DNA from: Hyphomicrobiales bacterium | Lineage (GTDB): Bacteria > Pseudomonadota > Alphaproteobacteria > Rhizobiales > Rhizobiaceae | Length of the DNA: 64,000 nt | Direction: 5' to 3' | NCBI GenBank assembly: GCA_900472175.1 | Contig: UCHD01000004.1 | Span: 400,724 to 464,723, forward strand | Part shown: positions 56,197 through 64,000 of the stretch, piece by piece | Position numbering within the stretch: the stretch's first letter is position 1 | How the letters are laid out: each line of letters opens with the position of its first letter | The notes under the pieces: generated by a model | What the model was told of the DNA's origin: nothing | The model's input: the letters and a program-made list of their open reading frames with translations, nothing else | The model's database searches: none | Made by a program: the position numbers and the translations under genes

Positions 56197-57726
56197 TTGG
56201 TGAAAGGGACCGGTGAGGCGGGCATGGCAGCAGGGGCGGCAAAGCGAAAGTCGGGCAAGGCAGTCTTGGGTATTCACGCGGCTTGCACGCTGGTCGCCTT
56301 CCTTGTCGTTGCCAGCCTCGCCTTCGTGCTCAACCGTTCCGTTACCGAGGCAGACCGGTTCGGCCTGACCGCTGAGCGAAGACTGGTCGAGAGCGAGATG
56401 CGGCATCAGGTCGATGCGGTCGTGCAGTATCAGGCGCAATTGTCCTATTGGGACAGGAGTTTTGCACAGCTCGCCGAGGGGACCTTTACCGATGCTTTCG
56501 TCAAGCAGGAGCTGACCGACTGGCTCTGGCGGGATTTTGGTTTTTCCTGGATGATCTTTGCCGACGCTTCGGGCCGGACATTCGTGGCGGTGGAGAACGG
56601 CCGAAAAATCGATGCGGAAATCGGCGGGCGAACGGTGAAATGGGTCGAGGACCTTATCGAGAAGGCGAACGGGCTCTACGAGGAGGCGCTCATTGCCAAG
56701 GGCGGCGGCTGGGCTTTATGACCGGCCAAGGCTGACCAGGACGCTCTGGTCGCGCCGCTGCCCAATATCCACGCTGCCGACCTGAGGATGATCGACGGCA
56801 AGATGAGCATCGTCGTGGTGCAGGCCGTCGTTCCCAGAACCGTCGAGATTCCTGCCGGCCGCCGCAAGCCGGTGTTCATGATCACCGTCAAGCCTTTCAG
56901 CGGACGCATGCTCCGCGACATGGAAGACAGGCTCGGCATTGCAAACCTTGGATTCATCCCGCTGCGCGCGGTGCCGAAGGGGGCCATTCAAGTCGAGGTC
57001 AGCGATTGCTCGCAGCCGGCCTGTATGGTCGCGGCTTGGACGCCGCGTGCGCCGGGCAGCTTTGTCCGTTCCGAGACGTTGCCGAGCGTGATTGTCATTG
57101 CCATGCTGGCAGCGTTGATCATGGCCTTTATCGCTGCCCGCTTCGGATCGGTGTTTTCGGCCCTCCAGACCAGCGAGGCGGAAAACCGCCATCTCGCCAA
57201 GCATGATCGGTTGACCGGTCTGTTGAACCGCAGCGGGTTTGACGATGTGCTGCATGCCTCGCTTGCCAAGGTAACGGAACGGCCGTTCTCGCTGCTGTGC
57301 TTCGATCTCGACAAGTTCAAGGCAGTCAATGACACCCATGGTCATCCGGCTGGCGATGCGGTGCTGAAGGCGCTTGCCGTGCGCTTTGCCGATCGGGTCA
57401 CAGAGCGCGGCGTTGTTGCGCGGCTCGGCGGCGACGAGTTCGTCATCATTGTCAATCACACGGTTTCGCGCGCGGACGTGATGGGGCTTGCGAGCGCCCT
57501 GATCGTCGATGCGCAGGTGCCGGTGCTGTTCGAGGGACAGTTGCTGCGCGTCGGCAGCAGTATCGGCGTGGCGTTTGCGCCGGATCACGGGACAATCGCC
57601 CGTGAAATCGTGCCGCTCGCCGACCAGGCGCTTTATCTTGCCAAGAATCGTGGCCGCAACCGTGTTCAGACGGCCGATGATCTGGCGCCCGCCGCTCACC
57701 TGCCGCAGACCGGGCAGGCGGCGTGA
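56197..57726 (+). pseudogene. CHASE4-type membrane GGDEF gene interrupted by an in-frame TGA
   Basis: One continuous frame encodes TM1 (residues 24-45), an extracytoplasmic CHASE4-like domain (VESEMRHQVDAVVQYQAQLS), TM2 (SVIVIAMLAALIMAFIA) and a GGDEF domain with intact ARLGGDEFVII and LDKFKAVNDTHGHPAGD. A TGA at 56719-56721 (codon 175) interrupts it in the sensor domain. The reading frame is the same before and after, so this is a single-base nonsense change, not a frameshift. The downstream half begins with an ATG at 56788 without a ribosome site. The beginning could be TTG 56197, GTG 56200 or ATG 56224. The cyclase is probably inactive, unless the TGA is read through or is a sequencing error. 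Confidence 0.85.
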
Positions 57727-58755
57727 TCAGCGCACGGTTGCCGGAATGTTATAGGGCGTGACGACCTCCACGGCCGACAGGCGTGCCGGCCCCGCGCCGG
57801 CAAAGGCGCCCCTTCGCCCCAGGATCGCCCGGAAGGCCGTCCGCACGTCGGCTTTCAAGTCGTGATGCAGGATGAAATGGATCTGCCCACTGCGCAGGAA
57901 TTCGAGATTTCCCGCATCAAGGTCATGGGCGACGAAGACAGCGCAGGCGCGGCCGGCAGCAGCAAAGGCCGCAAGCACTGCCCGGTTGCCGCCGCCGATC
58001 GAATAGACGGCGTTGATGCCCGGATTGCCAGACAATGCAGCCGTCGCCAAAGCCCCCGTTGCATCGTCCCGGCCGAGGCCCTCGCTGATTTCAACGATGC
58101 CGATCGACGGATAACGGTCACGCAATGTCCGTCGAAAACCGATCTCACGCTCCTCCTCGCCGCGGAACCGGTTGCTCGACAGGGTGGCAAGCACCATCGC
58201 CGGCCGGCCGGCAAAGCGTTCGCCGATCAGATAGGCTGCCGTTTCGCCCGCCGCCCTGTTGTCGGCTCCGGCATAGGCGGTGCGCGGCGCGTTCGGCAGG
58301 TCGGTGACCAGCGTCACGACTGGAATGCCGGATTGTTCCAGCCGTGCAACGGCCGCGCTGATCTCGGTAACGTCCGGCGCTTTCAGGACCACGCCGTCGG
58401 TGCCGCGAAGGCGCACGCGATCAAGCAGCTGGACGATCTCCTGCGGTCGCATCGATTCGGCGACATGGAAGCGCGGCCGGAAGATCGTCGGAAGGAATGT
58501 CAGGCTCTCGCTTTCGAACGCGTCGCGCACCGTATCGGTAAAGCGGTCGGGCGCCTCCATGATGATGTCGATGCCGAACTTTCGGCCCTGGATCTCGACC
58601 CCGGCCTGCTGCTTTTCCAACTCGCCGATGGCGGCGCGGACGCGCAGTTCCGTCTGCCTGCGGACACCGGGACGGTTGTTCAGGACGCGATCAACCGTGG
58701 CAATGCTGAGGCCCGCCTGAAACGCGATGTCCTTGACCAAAAAATCGTGCGCCAT
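57727..58755 (-). CDS. LacI-family transcriptional regulator
   Basis: 342 aa. The N-terminal helix-turn-helix reads VKDIAFQAGLSIATVDRVLN, with the hinge helix next. A periplasmic-binding-protein-like effector domain follows (IVQLLDRVRLRGTDGVVLKA, LPNAPRTAYAGADNRAAGE). It is divergent from the PhyH-family gene across 105 bases and therefore probably controls that gene and the SDR after it. No perfect LacI palindrome was found in the gap. The effector is likely a sugar or polyol, as in the related sugar-binding group. Confidence 0.92.
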   Translation of the reverse strand: MAHDFLVKDIAFQAGLSIATVDRVLNNRPGVRRQTELRVRAAIGELEKQQAGVEIQGRKFGIDIIMEAPDRFTDTVRDAFESESLTFLPTIFRPRFHVAESMRPQEIVQLLDRVRLRGTDGVVLKAPDVTEISAAVARLEQSGIPVVTLVTDLPNAPRTAYAGADNRAAGETAAYLIGERFAGRPAMVLATLSSNRFRGEEEREIGFRRTLRDRYPSIGIVEISEGLGRDDATGALATAALSGNPGINAVYSIGGGNRAVLAAFAAAGRACAVFVAHDLDAGNLEFLRSGQIHFILHHDLKADVRTAFRAILGRRGAFAGAGPARLSAVEVVTPYNIPATVR

Positions 58756-58860
58756 CGTGGGTCCGTTCTGATGGTTTTTTGAGGTGTTTCTGCTCTATAT
58801 CAGCTTTCTCCCCCGCGTATAGTGCGGTCATCGAAGGACACCTGGCGGGAGGAAAATGGG

Positions 58861-60054
58861 ATGAAGACTGATAATATTCTGAAGCAGCGTGCGGACCGGG
58901 TCTGGCTGACGGAGGCTGCCTGCGATCTGGAGGATTTTCGCGCCGAAGTGGAGCGTACGACATCGCTTTCCGACTATCCGCATGCGTCAGCAGTCGAGAA
59001 GAACGTTCTGATTTATGATAGCGCCAGCGTGCTGAAAGCCGCGGCTTCCGGGGAAGGACGCCGGGCGGTACTGGCTGAAATCTGCGAATCGTTCGCGACG
59101 GGACCGGGCGTGGTCGTACTGAAACGGGCTTTCGAGGATACGGCGGTTATCGATACGGCGAGCGGCATTTTCGACGATATCATCAACGAACAGCAGCGGA
59201 CGCATACCGGCGGCGGCGATCATTTTGCCAAGCCGGGTGCCAATGACCGAATCTGGAACTCGCTGGAAAAACACTGCCTGCGCGATCCGCAGAATTTTGC
59301 CGCCTATTATGGCAACGCACTGATCGCGCTGGTCAGTGAAGCCTGGCTCGGGCCGAGCTATCAGATGACGGCGCAGGTCAACCGGGTCAATCCGGGCGGC
59401 GCGGCGCAATCGGCGCACCGGGATTACCATCTCGGCTTTCAGACCTCGTCGGTGATCGAGCAGTTTCCGGCGCATGTCCACAGGCTGTCGCCGGTCCTGA
59501 CGCTGCAGGGGGCGGTTGCTCATTGCGACATGCCGCTGGAAAGCGGACCGACCTTGTTTCTTCCCTATAGCCAAACCTATGTTGCGGGCTATCTGGCGCT
59601 GAAACGTCAGGAGTTTCGCGATTATTTCGATCGCCACCATGTGCAGTTGCCGCTGTCGAAGGGCGACCTGGTGTTTTTCAATCCGGCACTCTTCCACGCT
59701 GCCGGAACCAACCGGTCCGAGGGTATCAAGCGCGTTGCCAACCTTCTGCAGGTGTCCTCGGCGTTCGGCCGGGCCATGGAAACGGTCAACCGCGAGCGCA
59801 TGAGCGCCGTACTATATCCGGCGTTGAAGGCGATGCTGGCCGAGGGGCGGCTGTCTGGTAACGAAGCCGCTTGCGCCATCGCATCCTGTGCCGAAGGGTA
59901 TTCGTTCCCCACCAATCTTGACCGGGATCCGCCGGTTGGTGGACTTGCCCCGAAGACGCAGGCGCAATTGATGCACGAGGCTTTGTCCGAAGGCTGGGAG
60001 GATGCCGTGTTTGCGGCGGCTCTGGCGGCGCAATCGGAGAAGAAGCTCAGCTGA
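58861..60054 (+). CDS. Phytanoyl-CoA dioxygenase (PhyH) family protein
   Basis: 397 aa Fe(II)/2-oxoglutarate-dependent oxygenase. Iron ligands are visible as HRDYHLGFQ (His-x-Asp) near residue 193 and a distal His in NPALFHAAGTNRS. The RVANLLQVS strand probably holds the 2-oxoglutarate-binding Arg. GGGAGG precedes the ATG. It is longer than most PhyH proteins (250-300 aa), with an extra C-terminal helical part. The neighbouring SDR could oxidise or reduce the hydroxylated product. Substrate unknown. Confidence 0.85.
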   Translation: MKTDNILKQRADRVWLTEAACDLEDFRAEVERTTSLSDYPHASAVEKNVLIYDSASVLKAAASGEGRRAVLAEICESFATGPGVVVLKRAFEDTAVIDTASGIFDDIINEQQRTHTGGGDHFAKPGANDRIWNSLEKHCLRDPQNFAAYYGNALIALVSEAWLGPSYQMTAQVNRVNPGGAAQSAHRDYHLGFQTSSVIEQFPAHVHRLSPVLTLQGAVAHCDMPLESGPTLFLPYSQTYVAGYLALKRQEFRDYFDRHHVQLPLSKGDLVFFNPALFHAAGTNRSEGIKRVANLLQVSSAFGRAMETVNRERMSAVLYPALKAMLAEGRLSGNEAACAIASCAEGYSFPTNLDRDPPVGGLAPKTQAQLMHEALSEGWEDAVFAAALAAQSEKKLS

Positions 60055-60075
60055 GAATACCATCACCAATTCAAA

Positions 60076-60105
60076 CTCCTGCCCGAATACCGGGCGGGAG
60101 TTTTT
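60076..60105 (+). terminator. Intrinsic terminator between the PhyH and SDR genes
   Basis: CTCCTGCCCG (60076-60085) pairs with CGGGCGGGAG (60091-60100, one wobble) around AATAC, then TTTTT (60101-60105). It suggests partial separation of the two transcripts. Confidence 0.8.
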
Positions 60106-60138
60106 GTGCATCGGCGATATCGAAATGGAGGAAAGACA

Positions 60139-60960
60139 ATGAGCAACGAGTATGGCCGTCTGGACGGCAAGATCGCGATCGTCACCGGCGGTACGCAAGG
60201 GCTGGGGGCAACGATCGCGACGCTGTTTGCCGAGCGCGGCGCTGCCGGCATCGTCATCTGCGGCCGCAATGCCGCCAAGGGTGAGGCCAAGGCCGCCGAG
60301 ATCGGCAAGGCGACCGGCACCAAGGTCGTCTACGTACAGGCCGACCTCGAACAGGTGGAGGATGCGCGCAAGGTGGTGGCTGCCTGCGACAGCGCCTTTG
60401 GCCGTGTCGATGCGCTGGTCAATGCTGCGGCGATTACCGATCGCGGCACGATCCTCGACACCAGCCCGGAGCTGTTCGACCGGATGTTTGCCATCAACGT
60501 GCGTGCACCGTTCTTCCTGATGCAGGAGGCGATCAACGTCATGCGCCGCGAAAAGATCGAGGGAACCATCGTCAATATCGGCTCGATGTCGGCTAAGGCC
60601 GGCCAGCCGTTCATCGCGGCCTATTGCGCTTCCAAGGGGGCATTGGAAACCCTGACGAAGAACACCGCCTATGCGCTTCTGCGCAACCGGATCCGGGTCA
60701 ACGGCCTGAACATCGGCTGGATGGCCTCGGAAGGCGAGGATCGTATCCAGCGCGAATTTCATGGCGCGGCCAGCGACTGGCTGGAAAAGGCGGCGGCAAG
60801 CCAGCCCTTTGGCCGCCTGGTTGATCCGGCCGAAGTGGCGCGTGCTTGCGCCTATCTGTCGTCGGCGGAGTCCGGCCTCATGACCGGTTCGGTGATCTGC
60901 TTCGATCAGTCGATCTGGGGTGCCTATGACGGTTCGCCGCACCCGGTCGCTGCGATGTGA
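60139..60960 (+). CDS. Short-chain dehydrogenase/reductase
   Basis: 273 aa. Cofactor motif VTGGTQGLGATIA, the NAA-type segment LVNAAAITDRG, catalytic Ser in NIGSMSAKAG and YCASK with Tyr and Lys are complete. GGAGG precedes the ATG. It follows the PhyH gene past a terminator and is probably part of the same metabolic unit under LacI control. Whether it uses NAD or NADP is not certain. An IR-type hairpin follows at 60969. Confidence 0.9.
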   Translation: MSNEYGRLDGKIAIVTGGTQGLGATIATLFAERGAAGIVICGRNAAKGEAKAAEIGKATGTKVVYVQADLEQVEDARKVVAACDSAFGRVDALVNAAAITDRGTILDTSPELFDRMFAINVRAPFFLMQEAINVMRREKIEGTIVNIGSMSAKAGQPFIAAYCASKGALETLTKNTAYALLRNRIRVNGLNIGWMASEGEDRIQREFHGAASDWLEKAAASQPFGRLVDPAEVARACAYLSSAESGLMTGSVICFDQSIWGAYDGSPHPVAAM

Positions 60961-60968
60961 CGGGATCA

Positions 60969-60998
60969 GGCGGGCCGTCTTGCATTTGGCGGCCCGCC
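60969..60998 (+). terminator. Stable hairpin after the SDR gene
   Basis: Nine perfect base pairs (GGCGGGCCG at 60969-60977 with CGGCCCGCC at 60990-60998). There is no T-run, so termination would need Rho or be partial. Confidence 0.5.
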
Positions 60999-61011
60999 AT
61001 GCCCATATCGG

Positions 61012-61952
<941 letters not shown>

Positions 61953-63041
61953 TCAGTTGGTCTGCTGCTGCTGATAACCGGGGCCAGCCGGATGTCTGAG
62001 GTCGATCGAGGTCTCCTGCGAGGGCAGGAAGCTTGGACCGACGACGCGAACCTTGCTGTCCTGCGGGTCATAGGGCCGGTCGGCGATCGTGCTCTTCACC
62101 TCGGCCGGATCAGCCTTTTTGCGGGTGCGAACCTCGATGACGCCCTTGCCGTTGTCCGGCGTACTCTGTTTCGCTGCCGTGCGCCCGGCAAGCGAACAGC
62201 CGCATTGGCCGGGCTGGCTGAGATCGCGGGTCTTGTAGGCGAAAGCCGACGGCAGGTCGGCATAGGGTTCACCGGTGGCGGCGGAGACCATCTGGTCCGT
62301 CTCTTCCGTCACCAGCGCATGATAGTAAAGTGCCGTCTCTGCACCCGGACACCGCCGCTGGCAGGTTTCGGCATCGCGCTGGAAATCGGCCGGCGATGAA
62401 TTCGACGAGATCGGGAAGAACGCCCCGTCGCAGGTGCGCACGCACATTGTCCGCAAGCTTCCGGGATAGTCGGCGCTGGGGCCGAAACCGTCATCCGGCA
62501 TGGTGAAGTCGGCGTTACCATCACGCATGTCCTGATAGTCTTCGCCGATCGGCGGCAGGTCATTGAGGATGTTGCGGTGGGTTTCCGGTTCCTCGACAGC
62601 GGCCGGGATGACATCGTCTTGTTCTTCGAAACAGCGATTGGCTCCAAGCGCTGCATTGATGCGCCGACGGCTAATATCGCTGGCACTGCCGTCCAGGAGG
62701 CTCTGTCTGCGCATTTTCAGCGTTTCCAGATCCATTTCCATCTGCGAGATGTCCGCTTCCAGGCTGCCGCAGGCCTGTTCATTCGGCCCGCCGACGATAA
62801 TGACGCTGCCTTGGCTGCATCCCATCCGCCTCAGATCACTGCGTGCCTGACGCAGGTCGAGATTCTGGCGCGAGATCGCCCCGGTATAGTCCCGCAGGTT
62901 GGCATTGGAGGCGACGATCTTCGGCAGGCTGGCAAGGTGCGCATTCAGCTGTTCGCACACAGCCGAGGCCTCGGCCGTGGTCGTCATGACCAGAAGAAGC
63001 GGGGCTATCAGCGCCCCAAAGGATAGCGAACGGAAGGTCAC
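61953..63041 (-). CDS. DUF2865 secreted protein
   Basis: 362 aa from a GTG at 63039-63041, giving the signal peptide VTFRSLSFGALIAPLLLVM. A coiled-coil part (EADISQMEMDLETLKMRRQS) precedes the DUF2865 core. The core contains YPGSLRTMCVRTCDGAFFPIS, AETCQRRCPGAETALYYH and a C-rich CGCSLAG, with many cysteines likely paired in the periplasm. DUF2865 is mostly confined to Rhizobiales. Function unknown. It ends where bluB ends, so the two transcripts converge without a gap. Confidence 0.86.
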   Translation of the reverse strand: MTFRSLSFGALIAPLLLVMTTTAEASAVCEQLNAHLASLPKIVASNANLRDYTGAISRQNLDLRQARSDLRRMGCSQGSVIIVGGPNEQACGSLEADISQMEMDLETLKMRRQSLLDGSASDISRRRINAALGANRCFEEQDDVIPAAVEEPETHRNILNDLPPIGEDYQDMRDGNADFTMPDDGFGPSADYPGSLRTMCVRTCDGAFFPISSNSSPADFQRDAETCQRRCPGAETALYYHALVTEETDQMVSAATGEPYADLPSAFAYKTRDLSQPGQCGCSLAGRTAAKQSTPDNGKGVIEVRTRKKADPAEVKSTIADRPYDPQDSKVRVVGPSFLPSQETSIDLRHPAGPGYQQQQTN

Positions 63042-63238
63042 GTGTTTCTCTCGCCTGAGCGTACCGGCACAGTGCCGGGTACGAAGGAACATCCTGCGCA
63101 CTCTGACTTTGCCTTATCATACCGTCATTCGACGGTGCTGCAACGCAGTCCGCATAGCAACGTTAACGGTGGGCGGGAGATTATTCCGGGGAGAGGCGGG
63201 AGGGCCACAATCGGCGGCTCTCCCGCGAGGCAGACAGG

Positions 63239-63883
63239 TTAAGCCGCCCGGGCGGTTTCCAGCGACATCGGCCGTTCCAGCACTGTTCCGCCGATGTCCG
63301 CTATGGCCTTCATCTGCTCCAGAAGATCGGGTGTGACCTCCCAGGCGACAGCAACGGCATAGACCGAGCCGATCCGTTGCGGCTCGCCGATGCGTTCGCC
63401 CGGGCATCCCATCCGCCGGAACATGCGCTCGAGGAAGACATCGGTGACGGTGACGATGTGGCTGAGGCCGGACGACAACCCGAGTTCCCCGACACCGCAC
63501 ATCAGTTCGGCGGCGGCGATAGTCACCTGGTTGGAGCCGCGATCCTGCGAGATGGCCGGATCGATGCAGAAGCGGCTGGATTCCCAGACGGAGGCGCTGC
63601 GTACCTGCGGATTGTCACCGAGCAGGATCGGAAACGTATCGTCGAGCATGTTCGGGCCGAGCGTTGGCAAAAGACGAAGCGATCCGCGCAACCGGCCGGT
63701 CTCGTCCGAATAGGACAGGACATAGAGCGGGTTGGCGTCGTCATAATTGTCGATCTCCCAATCGCCGCGAACCGAGACGTCCCATTTCAAAAGGTCGTGA
63801 AAGACGCGCTTGCGCAACTGGAACATGGCATCGAGGTCAGCCGGATTCTGCTTGCCCGTGTTGCGGTTGAAAATCTTGATCAT
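63239..63883 (-). CDS. LuxI-family acyl-homoserine-lactone synthase
   Basis: 214 aa. Joins an acyl chain from acyl-ACP to S-adenosylmethionine to make a quorum-sensing signal. The family residues Arg, Trp, Glu, Asp and Arg appear in MFQLRKRVFHDLLKWDV (about residues 20-36), the NYDDANPLYVLSY segment, GRLRGSLRLLPT, and the motif ESSRFCIDP. ACAGGAG precedes the ATG (complement of 63881-63883). A lux-box-like palindrome lies 61-80 bases upstream. It has no LuxR gene within the window; the partner is probably just beyond base 64000. Acyl chain cannot be predicted. It differs from Ti-plasmid TraI. Confidence 0.92.
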   Translation of the reverse strand: MIKIFNRNTGKQNPADLDAMFQLRKRVFHDLLKWDVSVRGDWEIDNYDDANPLYVLSYSDETGRLRGSLRLLPTLGPNMLDDTFPILLGDNPQVRSASVWESSRFCIDPAISQDRGSNQVTIAAAELMCGVGELGLSSGLSHIVTVTDVFLERMFRRMGCPGERIGEPQRIGSVYAVAVAWEVTPDLLEQMKAIADIGGTVLERPMSLETARAA

Positions 63884-63943
63884 CGCTTTGCTCCTGTGAT
63901 CGAATGCGAGGAGCAAATGCTGTCAGGTATCGCAGAGCAGCAT

Positions 63944-63963
63944 AACTGTCGGTAGTGACAGGT
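63944..63963 (-). promoter_or_regulatory. lux box upstream of the LuxI-type gene
   Basis: Read on the minus strand it is ACCTGTC, six bases, GACAGTT: a 20-base site with the layout of LuxR-family operators and a single mismatch between arms (ACCTGTC would pair with GACAGGT). Its position about 60 bases before the start codon fits activation of the promoter by an acyl-HSL-bound LuxR protein. The base match is seen; binding is inferred. Confidence 0.7.
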
Positions 63964-64000
63964 TGCCGATGCACGTCGATATGCGGTGAACTGCCGGCGT

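Noticed and set aside
56719..56721. TGA as a selenocysteine codon
   Set aside because: No selenocysteine insertion hairpin is evident after it, no Cys is expected at this place in CHASE4-type domains, and no selenoprotein genes are near. A nonsense change or error is simpler.
58756..58860. Perfect LacI operator
   Set aside because: Only imperfect symmetry is visible in this gap; none could be supported.

Overview
The window looks like a piece of the main chromosome of an alphaproteobacterium of the family Rhizobiaceae (Agrobacterium/Rhizobium/Allorhizobium group). The reasons are the uniformly GC-rich, densely packed genes, the aerobic cobalamin genes cobS/cobT/bluB, a class II DAHP synthase, DUF2865 and DUF1289 proteins, an iron transporter behind an RirA-type TGA-N9-TCA site, and a LuxI-type autoinducer synthase behind a lux box. 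I see no rRNA, tRNA, CRISPR array, insertion sequence or prophage. Almost all genes are housekeeping, transport, envelope or regulatory. Species was not determined.

Layout. 1-3.3 kb: an amidase cut by the window edge and an ssuACB sulfonate importer. 3.3-10 kb: a small caspase-like orphan, a membrane orphan, a YciA thioesterase, a Cache-type chemoreceptor, a three-Kazal-domain lipoprotein, an EEP phosphatase/nuclease, a VOC protein with a 20-codon leader ORF, and a DUF488 protein. 10-18 kb: an extensin-like lipoprotein, GFA protein 1, a YadG/YadH-type ABC exporter, a retropepsin-like membrane protease, divergent cobS and cobT, and diacylglycerol kinase. 18-22 kb: a ferric-iron ABC importer with an iron-responsive operator overlapping its promoter and an attenuator-like hairpin after the binding-protein gene. 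22-28 kb: a membrane histidine kinase, a nuclease and UDG-like pair, an Lrp regulator, an AlkD-like protein, a HIBADH-family dehydrogenase, and a second, orphan SsuA-like protein.

28-38 kb: an unrecognised membrane protein with a helix-hairpin-helix-like tail, GFA protein 2, a TPR-methyltransferase, a MarR regulator divergent from an alpha/beta hydrolase across a palindromic operator, an M15 peptidase, a diguanylate cyclase and fumC. 38-46 kb: an L,D-transpeptidase, gph, rpiA, a DUF2059 protein, gor, class II DAHP synthase and GFA protein 3. 46-58 kb: a tandem winged-helix protein, a TadE/TadG-like pair, a DUF1003 protein, an LTA-synthase-family phosphoglycerol transferase, nadE, a beta-propeller protein, a NYN-LOTUS protein, and a CHASE4-GGDEF gene interrupted by an in-frame TGA. 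58-64 kb: a LacI regulator divergent from a PhyH dioxygenase and an SDR, bluB under a cobalamin riboswitch, a DUF2865 protein, and the LuxI-type synthase.

How parts work together. BluB makes the lower ligand that CobT activates and CobS joins to the corrin ring, so three late cobalamin steps are here, but only bluB carries a riboswitch. Two SsuA-like proteins suggest several organosulfur substrates, possibly sharing one permease. Cell-wall remodelling (amidase, extensin-like, M15, L,D-transpeptidase, phosphoglycerol transferase) is a recurring theme. The most unusual loci are the caspase-like orphan, the Kazal lipoprotein, the HhH-tailed membrane protein, the NYN-LOTUS protein and the interrupted cyclase gene. 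I do not see one clearly novel multi-gene system; the best candidates for undescribed biology are single genes.
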